In this document: positions 1 through 6,322 of the stretch, one piece after another
How positions within the stretch are numbered: position 1 is the first letter of the stretch
Layout: every line of letters begins with the position of its first letter
From: Kiritimatiellia bacterium
GTDB taxonomy: Bacteria; Verrucomicrobiota; Kiritimatiellia; RFP12; UBA3636
Direction of reading: 5' to 3'
Length of the DNA: 16,370 nt
Assembly: GCA_017413145.1 (NCBI GenBank)
Contig: JAFPUX010000528.1
Location: 1 to 16,370 of the forward strand
Notes under the pieces: model-generated
The model's input: only the letters and a program-made list of their open reading frames with translations
What the model was told of the DNA's origin: nothing
Databases searched by the model: none
Translations under genes and position numbers: made by a program

Positions 1-1854
1 CTCGCGTTCGACCGAAATCGAGGCGAGATAGTCCGAGACGTGCGCCGCGAGCGGGTCGTACCATTCGGCGCGGAAGAGCGCGACGCGGCGCGCCTCGGGC
101 GAGCCCTCCGGCACGCGCGCGGCGGCGTCGCGGAGCCACGCGTCCCAGCGCGCGAGCGTCGCGGGCGAATAGATCTCGGCGAAGATCCGGTATTCGCACG
201 GCGTCTGGCGCTCGGGGCCGAGAGGGCCGTCGACGAAGTTGCCGCGCACGTCGCGGAGCCACAGGCGCTCGACGTCGTCGAAGAACGCGGCCATCGGCCC
301 GGCGGCCGCGCCGAACATCAGGCGGAAGTATTCGTCGAGGAGCGCCTCGACGTCGACGCCGTTGTCCCAGCAGACCTTGCCGAGGACGTAGTAGCAGAGG
401 CTGTTGTAGAGGAAGCGGTCGTTCTCGCACTCGGCGAAGACGCCGAAGATCGACGGCGCGACGGCCTTCGTCCAGGCCGCCCACGCGCGCGGCGTTCCGT
501 TCGGGACGTCCGGGACGAACCGTTTGCCGAACTTGTTCGGGTAGACCCACGTCCAGACGCGGCGGCCGAGCTTGGCGCTCCACGCGCGGATCTCCGCCTG
601 TTCGCGCGCGAGCTCGTCCGCGTTTTCGATCGACCACGGCCCGGTCTCGGCGACCATCACGTCGACGTTGTCCGGGATGTCGTTCGTCGGCACGTCGCGG
701 TAGGGCGGGTAGGCCATCTGCGTGACGCGGATCGCCGAGCCCGTCGCCGCGAGGCGGTTCGCGAGCTCGACGGTGCGGTTCCAGACCAGCTCCGTCGCGT
801 AGTGAGGCCGCGACTTGTCGTAGGCGGCCTGGCAGGCGTCGCACTTGCACTCGATGAAGCCGTCCTGCGGCATGACGTCGACCCACGGGCGCCGGAAGGG
901 CATCAGGGGCCAGCCGTCGGCGTCGGCGACGCCGCGGACGTCCGGACGATCGCCGCGCTCGTAGGAGAGGATGTCCTCGAAGATTTCGTCGTAGACGCGA
1001 GAGGAGTGGCAGAGCTGTCCGGGATGGTGGTGCTTCTCGGCCGGGTCGACGTCGCGGACGAGCGCCCCGTTCTTCTCCCAGAGCGCGAAGTATTCGGGAT
1101 GCTCCGCGGCGAAGCGGCGCTGGAGACCGAAGTAGGACGTGCCGTGGCAGCACGGGACGTATTGCGTCTGCATCCGCTGGCGGACGTAGTTGAGCTTCTT
1201 GAGCGGGTGCTTGTAGAGCGCGCGGTCCCCGCCCTCGAACCAAAGGCCGTCGTCGTAGTTCGAGTAGTTGCGGACGAGGAAGTCCGGCGCGACGTCGATC
1301 CGCCCCTCGGGAATCTCGATCCGCTCCGTGCGCGGGACGATCGTGCCGAGCTCGCCGGGGAAATACATCCGGACGCCGGCGAAGCGCTCCAGCAGCTCGT
1401 AGGCGCCGAAGAGCGTCGCGTGCTCGTGCAGCTGCGCCCAGACGCCCGCCTTCGGCGACTCGATCGCCTTGCGCGTGTCGGCCGCCGGGTCGTCGCGCCC
1501 CGCGACGAACACCGCGTCGCCGCGCGAAACGATCGCGAACGCGTCGCGCGCCATCGACGCCGTGTCGATGCCCGCGGCGCGCGTCCATTCGTTCGAGCCG
1601 AGGAAAACCGGGGTCCTCCCCTCCCCCGTCGGCGCCGTCGCGACCGGGACCGGCGCGCCGAGCGCCTGCGCGAGGAAGTTCGTGAGCTCCTCCGCGGCGA
1701 AGAGCACCGTCTTGGGCGCGTCCGGCGCGACGACGACCTCGGTCCTCCCGGGCTCCAACGTCGCCGCGGACGCCGCCGCCGCGGCCAGCCAGGACGCGAC
1801 GGCGAACGACGAGTGACGGGGGACGAGTGACGAGACAGGCCGAGCGGCATTCAT
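1..1854 (-). CDS. Secreted DUF4838 domain protein (C-terminus beyond left edge)
   Basis: This minus-strand frame is open from an ATG at 1854 to the left edge (at least 618 codons, no stop). Seen: a signal peptide with an arginine-containing n-region, an SWLAAAAASAA core and a likely cut before TLEPG. Residues about 36-170 resemble the alpha-glucuronidase-like N-terminal fold (TVLFAAEELTNFL, TPVFLGSNEW, LFGAYELLERFAGVRMYFPG). The DUF4838 region follows, with YVPCCHGTSYFGL, HPEYFALWEKNG, a Cys cluster ECKCDAC near residue 335, and MAYPPYRDVP, VWTWVYPNKFG and LCYYVLGKVCWD. DUF4838 proteins are abundant in PVC bacteria and lie near glycoside hydrolases; their reaction is not established to my knowledge, so no enzyme activity is assigned. 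The protein should be exported to the periplasm or cell surface. The start is supported by a promoter just upstream that gives almost no leader. It is divergent from gene A. Confidence 0.88.
   Translation of the reverse strand, partial: MNAARPVSSLVPRHSSFAVASWLAAAAASAATLEPGRTEVVVAPDAPKTVLFAAEELTNFLAQALGAPVPVATAPTGEGRTPVFLGSNEWTRAAGIDTASMARDAFAIVSRGDAVFVAGRDDPAADTRKAIESPKAGVWAQLHEHATLFGAYELLERFAGVRMYFPGELGTIVPRTERIEIPEGRIDVAPDFLVRNYSNYDDGLWFEGGDRALYKHPLKKLNYVRQRMQTQYVPCCHGTSYFGLQRRFAAEHPEYFALWEKNGALVRDVDPAEKHHHPGQLCHSSRVYDEIFEDILSYERGDRPDVRGVADADGWPLMPFRRPWVDVMPQDGFIECKCDACQAAYDKSRPHYATELVWNRTVELANRLAATGSAIRVTQMAYPPYRDVPTNDIPDNVDVMVAETGPWSIENADELAREQAEIRAWSAKLGRRVWTWVYPNKFGKRFVPDVPNGTPRAWAAWTKAVAPSIFGVFAECENDRFLYNSLCYYVLGKVCWDNGVDVEALLDEYFRLMFGAAAGPMAAFFDDVERLWLRDVRGNFVDGPLGPERQTPCEYRIFAEIYSPATLARWDAWLRDAAARVPEGSPEARRVALFRAEWYDPLAAHVSDYLASISVERE
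1808..1832. repeat. Direct repeat GACGAGTGACG x2 in the signal-peptide region
   Basis: GACGAGTGACG occurs at 1808-1818 and 1822-1832 (period 14). On the minus strand it encodes the SSLVPRHSS stretch in the n-region of the DUF4838 signal peptide. I recall similar RHSS-type peptide repeats arising from short intergenic repeats in PVC genomes, but I cannot verify that here. The repeat may have extended the original n-region. Confidence 0.5.
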
Positions 1855-1861
1855 GGCGAGC

Positions 1862-1890
1862 AGTCTACCAGACTCCGGTCCGCAAGGCAA
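1862..1890 (-). promoter_or_regulatory. Sigma70-like promoter of the DUF4838 gene, leaderless
   Basis: Read on the minus strand, TTGCCT (1890-1885), a 17-bp spacer and TAGACT (1867-1862) lie immediately upstream of the ATG. TGG precedes the -10, which fits an extended -10. Only 7 bases separate the -10 from the start codon, so transcription should begin at or one base before the ATG, giving a leaderless mRNA. No experimental support. Confidence 0.6.
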
Positions 1891-1908
1891 CGCCGCACGG
1901 GAGCCGGG

Positions 1909-1937
1909 TTGCACGCGCGGGCGGAGGCGTGTATACT
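1909..1937 (+). promoter_or_regulatory. Sigma70-like promoter of gene A and the epimerase
   Basis: TTGCAC (1909-1914), a 17-bp spacer and TATACT (1932-1937, preceded by GTG). The expected start near 1944 leaves a leader of about 49 bases before the GTG at 1993. Its -35 lies 18 bp from the -35 of the divergent DUF4838 promoter, so one regulator could act on both. Confidence 0.65.
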
Positions 1938-1952
1938 CGGACCCGACCGCGC

Positions 1953-1982
1953 TTCCCCGGAACGTGCGGCTCCTTTCCGGAA
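1953..1982 (+). promoter_or_regulatory. Paired TTCC/GGAA palindromes in the gene A leader
   Basis: TTCCCCGGAA (1953-1962) and TTCCGGAA (1975-1982) are both palindromes, with centres 21 bp apart, about two helical turns. CCGGAACG repeats directly at 1957-1964 and 1977-1984. Both lie just downstream of the predicted transcription start, where a repressor could block elongation. An operator role is inference. Confidence 0.35.
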
Positions 1983-1992
1983 CGGATCCGAC

Positions 1993-4900
1993 GTGAAACG
2001 CTCTGTCCTCTTCGTCCTTGCAACCGCCCTCGCGTTCCCCGCGGGAGCGCGGGACGGCGCGTATGTGGTTCCGTGGTACGCGAATCCCGTCGCGACGAAC
2101 GTCGAGCTCCGCATCGAGCAGACGGCCTGCCTTGCCGAAGACTCCGCCCCCGTCTCGAACGCCTGGGAGACCGTGCGCGGCTCGGCCGCGCTCGCCGGGC
2201 GGGCCGCCGTCGCGAAGCGCCTGAGCCATTCGGACTACTTCCGCCCGCGCCTCAACGTCCTGTGCGACGACGGCGCCGTCGCCGTCTTCACGCTGACGGA
2301 GGCGCTCGACGCGGTCAAGTGGACGACCGTCGTTTCCAACGCCGTCCTCGCCGCCGCGGCCGGCGTCCCCGCCGGATCGGTCGCGTCCGACCTGCAGGTG
2401 CAGGACGACGGCGCGTTCGCGTTCCTGGAATACGGCGCGGAATGGAAGGCTCTCGGCTACGCGCGGCCGCACTGGTCGCTCCACGTCCTGGACGCAGACG
2501 GCGCGCTCGTGGGGGAAGCCGAAGCGGCCCGCGCGATCCTCAAGGGAAACGCCACCGGCTCGGCCTACGTATCCGACGGGAAATGGCGCCTCGCCTGCCG
2601 GCGCGACGACTATGGCAAGAAGCTCTGGATCGGCGTCAAGGGCTCGACGGACGCCAATCCGATTCCGGCCCATCTCGACAATTACCAGGCCGAGTTCCTC
2701 GACCTCTCGGACGGCGTCGTGGACTTCCCCGACTTCGTCGGCACGGTCGACGACTTGACGGAGCTTCCGATTGCCGGCAACCACCAGAAACCCTTCCTCG
2801 ACCGGATGCGAGTCTACCTCGATCCGGAGACGATCACGGTGGCCTACAACCAGCGCGGCAACCTGACCGGCGTCGAGGAGGCCGTCCTCGGTTCCCCGCT
2901 GGTCCGGGCGACCTCCTACCTCAACCCGCTGTCCCCTTCGAACGGCGTCCTGCGCCTCGTCCTCGATTTCCCGAACCTCGTCAGCTGGACGGGCGGCCGC
3001 CTCGCCACCGTCGGAACCTGCGGAAACACGGATTTCGCCGACTTCCATTTCGATTCCGTGACGAACCTGCCGATCCTGTTCTTCAAGCAGCTCCATGGCA
3101 CCGGGACCATCGATCTGCCAAGTCTCGTCCGGACGGCCGACTCTTCCGACGCCTACAGCTCGCCCTTCTACGAATGCGGCGCGGAAGAAATCCGCCTTTC
3201 GGCGGAGCGCCGGACGCTGGAGCGCCTTGGCGCGCGCGCGTTCCGCAAGTGCACGAACCTCCGGCGCATCGTGATCGGCGGTGTGCCCGGCGGTTTCGTC
3301 TTCAACCAAGCGGGCGCCAGCACGACGATGTTCCCCGACAGCACGAAGCTCGTCGACATCATCTTCACGGGAGGACCACCGCTTTTCACCGATCCGTCGC
3401 TCAAGGTCTTCGGCACGCGCGACGCGGACTCGACGGCCCGGAACATCGTCTTCGCGCATCCGCCGCTCGACGACCCGGCCTGCGGCCCCGCGTGGACGTC
3501 GTTCTTCGCCGGCAAGACGGTCACGCCGCTCTCCCTCGCCGAACGCCGCGCATTCCAGGCCGCCAACCCCGGACGTCCCGTCCCCTATGCCGTCGCAGGC
3601 ACGGACGTCTTCCTCACGACCTACGACCAATACGTCGCCCTCGTCGGCAGCGAGGACGAGAATCTCGGCGTCTCCGCGCCTTCGGTCGAATGGGACCCGG
3701 CCTACGGTTCGGTGTCCGTCTCCGGCGCGCAGGAACTCGAGCCCGGCAGCGGCGTCTATCCCGCGGACGCCGTCCTGACGCTCACGGCCACTGGCGCGAA
3801 TGGCGGCTCATTCCGCAAGTGGTACGGCGACATCGGCGAAAACAATCCGACGTCGCCCGTCATCCGCGTCCGGCCCGCGGAGGGCGCATGGATCCACGCC
3901 CGTTTCGTCCACCCGTGGGAGATCGTGGACTACAACGGGTCCTACGGGACGGCCAAGGCGACCGACGGGAACTTCACGGTCCACCTCACCGAAATGGACG
4001 AAGCGGCGCACACGTTCACGCTGGGAAAACCGGAGCGGATGGGTCTTTTCGACGTGACGGTCTCCGACGGCGGCGCGACCACGAACATGCAGCTCGGAGC
4101 CTCGACGGTCGACCTGGGCGGCACGTTCCTCCTCGACGGCGACGACACCCCTTGGACCGCCACCGCCTTCGCCGACGTCCGCGCCGGCGCGACCTATCCC
4201 TACCGCTACGCGGGCCGCATCGGGACGTTCTTCTCGCCGGGCACGCTCCGCGGCCGGCGCCTGTGGGACGTCTTCCGCCCCGACAATCCGAGCGGAATCA
4301 AGGTCCGGACCGCCTATCCGCGCGTCTTCCTGGACGAGCCGGAGCTGCCCGACTACCTCCCCGACTACTGCTTCGCGGGAACCGTCGTCACGCAGCTCGT
4401 CCTCCAGGTGCCGTCGGTCCGGAACTTCCACCAGACTGTTCTCTGGGACGGCAAGATGTCCGGCGACTTCGCGTGGTGGGACCTTTCGTCCGTGGAGGAC
4501 CTGGACGAACGGGCCTGGTGCACGCAGTACATCGACGACAACCGGCGCTCCCACCTCGACAGCCTGCGCGCCTTCGAGATGAACGGCTCGCTCCGGCTTC
4601 CGTCCCTGCGGAGCGCGAAATGCTCGCCCGAGATCGGCGCCGCCCTCTCGCCCATGCCGTTCCTCCAGTCGCTGGAGCTCGGCGGCCGCGCGACGGTGAC
4701 GAACCTCGACGCCCGCGCGTTGGCCGGCGATTCGTCGCTCACGAACCTCGTGCTGCACGCCGATCCGGACCTCGTCGTCGGGGAGAAGGTCTTCGACGAC
4801 CACGCCGGCCGCCGGAACTCCGTCGACGTCGTCTACCCCGGCCATGTCCCGGAGCGGATGGAGTTCGTCGGCAAGGCCCCGAACAACGACGTCTTCGCGA

Positions 4901-5142
4901 ACCTCCTCGAGCGCGTCGGACCGAAAGACAAACCCGTCCTGGTCTTCGTCCGCCGCTTCGACCCGACCTGGAAGAACGCGCCCTACCTCGACGCGCCGAC
5001 CCGGGCCGAGGCGCGGCTCTACGACGGCGACCCGGACTTCGTCTTCGGCGTCTACCGCGGCTCGCTCTTCGGCTTCCCCTACACGAAGGCGCTCTTCGTC
5101 CAGCGCGACTTCAAGAAGACGACGCTCCTGATCCTCCGCTAG
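1993..5142 (+). CDS. Gene A: secreted leucine-rich-repeat protein with LILR C-terminal tail
   Basis: 1049 residues, starting at GTG 1993. An upstream ATG in the same frame (1909) lies in the -35 box and is rejected, because GTG gives a clean signal peptide (MKRSVLFVLATALAFPAGA, cut near residue 19) like those of genes B and C. Residues 20-390 are not recognised. Around 397-431 is a BspA-type LRR_5 unit (ERLGARAFRKCTNLRRIVIGG), followed near 453 by DIIFTG. Residues about 566-638 look like the bacterial repeat fold with GSFRKWYGDI. A second LRR stretch runs about 850-923 (SLTNLVLHADPDL), followed by DVVYPG near 945, so the LRR-plus-module arrangement seems duplicated. The extreme C-terminus is KTTLLILR. 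There are no obvious membrane helices besides the signal, and no lipobox. A surface or periplasmic binding role is likely; the ligand is unknown. It shares an operon with the epimerase, 10 bases downstream. Confidence 0.85.
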   Translation: MKRSVLFVLATALAFPAGARDGAYVVPWYANPVATNVELRIEQTACLAEDSAPVSNAWETVRGSAALAGRAAVAKRLSHSDYFRPRLNVLCDDGAVAVFTLTEALDAVKWTTVVSNAVLAAAAGVPAGSVASDLQVQDDGAFAFLEYGAEWKALGYARPHWSLHVLDADGALVGEAEAARAILKGNATGSAYVSDGKWRLACRRDDYGKKLWIGVKGSTDANPIPAHLDNYQAEFLDLSDGVVDFPDFVGTVDDLTELPIAGNHQKPFLDRMRVYLDPETITVAYNQRGNLTGVEEAVLGSPLVRATSYLNPLSPSNGVLRLVLDFPNLVSWTGGRLATVGTCGNTDFADFHFDSVTNLPILFFKQLHGTGTIDLPSLVRTADSSDAYSSPFYECGAEEIRLSAERRTLERLGARAFRKCTNLRRIVIGGVPGGFVFNQAGASTTMFPDSTKLVDIIFTGGPPLFTDPSLKVFGTRDADSTARNIVFAHPPLDDPACGPAWTSFFAGKTVTPLSLAERRAFQAANPGRPVPYAVAGTDVFLTTYDQYVALVGSEDENLGVSAPSVEWDPAYGSVSVSGAQELEPGSGVYPADAVLTLTATGANGGSFRKWYGDIGENNPTSPVIRVRPAEGAWIHARFVHPWEIVDYNGSYGTAKATDGNFTVHLTEMDEAAHTFTLGKPERMGLFDVTVSDGGATTNMQLGASTVDLGGTFLLDGDDTPWTATAFADVRAGATYPYRYAGRIGTFFSPGTLRGRRLWDVFRPDNPSGIKVRTAYPRVFLDEPELPDYLPDYCFAGTVVTQLVLQVPSVRNFHQTVLWDGKMSGDFAWWDLSSVEDLDERAWCTQYIDDNRRSHLDSLRAFEMNGSLRLPSLRSAKCSPEIGAALSPMPFLQSLELGGRATVTNLDARALAGDSSLTNLVLHADPDLVVGEKVFDDHAGRRNSVDVVYPGHVPERMEFVGKAPNNDVFANLLERVGPKDKPVLVFVRRFDPTWKNAPYLDAPTRAEARLYDGDPDFVFGVYRGSLFGFPYTKALFVQRDFKKTTLLILR

Positions 5143-5145
5143 GAG
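5141..5145 (+). promoter_or_regulatory. Shine-Dalgarno AGGAG of the epimerase gene
   Basis: AGGAG starts inside the TAG stop of gene A (5140-5142) and ends 7 bases before GTG 5153. It fixes the GTG as the start and points to translational coupling with gene A. It is the only clear Shine-Dalgarno site in the window. Confidence 0.75.
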
Positions 5146-5152
5146 TCCTCCC

Positions 5153-6322
5153 GTGCCGGACACACCGTCAACCGTCCTCGCGGCGTTCCGCGAAAAGTGC
5201 CGCGCCGAACTGGTCGGCAACGTCCTGCCGTTTTGGTTGGAACACGGCCTCGACCGCGAACACGGCGGCGTCTACACGTGTCTCGACCGGGACGGGACGC
5301 TCATGGATCCGACGAAAAGCGTCTGGTTCCAGGGGCGCTTCGCCTACGTGCTCTCCTACGCGTTCAACCACGTCGAGCGCAATCCCGAGTGGCTCGCCGC
5401 CGCGAAGTCGACGATCGACTTCTTCGAGCGCACCTGCTTCGACGCCCGCGGCCGCATGTACTTCGAGGTCGCCGCGGACGGCACCCCGCTCCGCATGCGG
5501 CGCTACGTCTTCTCGGAATGCTTCGCCGCGATCGCCCTCGCCGAATACGCGCTCGCGTCCGGCGACGGCGCCTGCGCCGGGCGCGCCGTCGCGCTCTTCA
5601 ACCGCATCCTCGCCTTCGCAGGCGATTCCGCGCTCTGTCCGCCCAAGTGCGAGCCCTCCGCCGCCGCGCAGGGGCACTCGCTCACGATGATCCTCATCAA
5701 CGTCGCGTCCGTCCTGAAGCAGGTCTCGGACGATCCCGCGCTCGATGCGCAGATCGACGAATCCGTCGACCGCCTGATGCGCTTCTTCGTGCGGCCGGAA
5801 TTCAAGTGCGTGCTGGAGACGGTCGGTCCGAACGGCGAATTCCTCGACACGTGCGAGGGCCGCACGATCAACCCCGGCCACGCCATCGAGACGAGCTGGT
5901 TCCTGATGGACCTGGCGAAGGCGCGCGGCGACGACGCGCTCCTCCGCACGGCAATCCAAATCCTGGACTGGTCGTGGGACTGGGGCTGGGACGCCGAGTG
6001 CGGCGGCGGCGGGATCGTTTCGTTCCGCGACTGCCGCGGCTTCCCCTCGCAGCGCTACGAGCAGGACATGAAGTTCTGGTGGCCGCAGTGCGAGGCCGTG
6101 ATCGCGAACCTGGAGGCGTGGCGCCTCGCGGGCGAACCCCGCCACTTCGAGCGCTTCCGCCTCGCCGCCGACTGGGCGTGGAGCCACCTCAAGGATCCCG
6201 ATTACCCCGAGTGGTTCGGCTACCTGCACCGCGACGGAACCGTCGCGCAGCCCGCCAAGGGCAACCTCTTCAAGGGCCCCTTCCACGTTCCGCGGATGCT
6301 GGTCAAGTGCCAGACGCTCTAG
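5153..6322 (+). CDS. AGE-family sugar 2-epimerase (N-acylglucosamine 2-epimerase-like)
   Basis: 389 residues, the usual length for N-acylglucosamine 2-epimerase. The family interconverts C2 epimers such as GlcNAc and ManNAc, or disaccharides such as cellobiose and mannobiose, on an (alpha/alpha)6 barrel. Seen: VWFQGRF with R62, RYVFSE, NPGHAIETSW with H243, MKFWWPQCEA with E314, and GNLFKGPFHVPR with H378. These line up with the catalytic Arg, His, Glu and His described for the cyanobacterial enzyme (R57, H239, E308, H372, from memory). No signal peptide, so cytosolic. GTG start chosen from the well-placed AGGAG. The HSLTMILINVASVL stretch looks more like the AGE than the cellobiose-epimerase branch, but substrate is unsettled. 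It is cotranscribed with gene A and converges on a beta-mannosidase with shared stop bases. Confidence 0.92.
   Translation: MPDTPSTVLAAFREKCRAELVGNVLPFWLEHGLDREHGGVYTCLDRDGTLMDPTKSVWFQGRFAYVLSYAFNHVERNPEWLAAAKSTIDFFERTCFDARGRMYFEVAADGTPLRMRRYVFSECFAAIALAEYALASGDGACAGRAVALFNRILAFAGDSALCPPKCEPSAAAQGHSLTMILINVASVLKQVSDDPALDAQIDESVDRLMRFFVRPEFKCVLETVGPNGEFLDTCEGRTINPGHAIETSWFLMDLAKARGDDALLRTAIQILDWSWDWGWDAECGGGGIVSFRDCRGFPSQRYEQDMKFWWPQCEAVIANLEAWRLAGEPRHFERFRLAADWAWSHLKDPDYPEWFGYLHRDGTVAQPAKGNLFKGPFHVPRMLVKCQTL

Noticed and set aside
40..1830. A 596-codon plus-strand frame at the left end
   Set aside because: It is antisense to the DUF4838 gene, whose codons give clear motifs and a signal peptide; the plus-strand product is an Arg/Val/Asp-rich shadow.
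1909..1992. Upstream ATG start for gene A at 1909
   Set aside because: It overlaps the -35 box and would bury the signal peptide behind 28 unlikely residues. GTG 1993 fits the MKR starts of genes B and C.
1827..5690. A 1287-codon plus-strand frame over gene A and the start of the epimerase
   Set aside because: It is rich in Arg and Pro with no recognisable domain, and it runs through the gene A/epimerase boundary. Gene A in the other frame has a signal peptide, LRR units and a proper operon junction.
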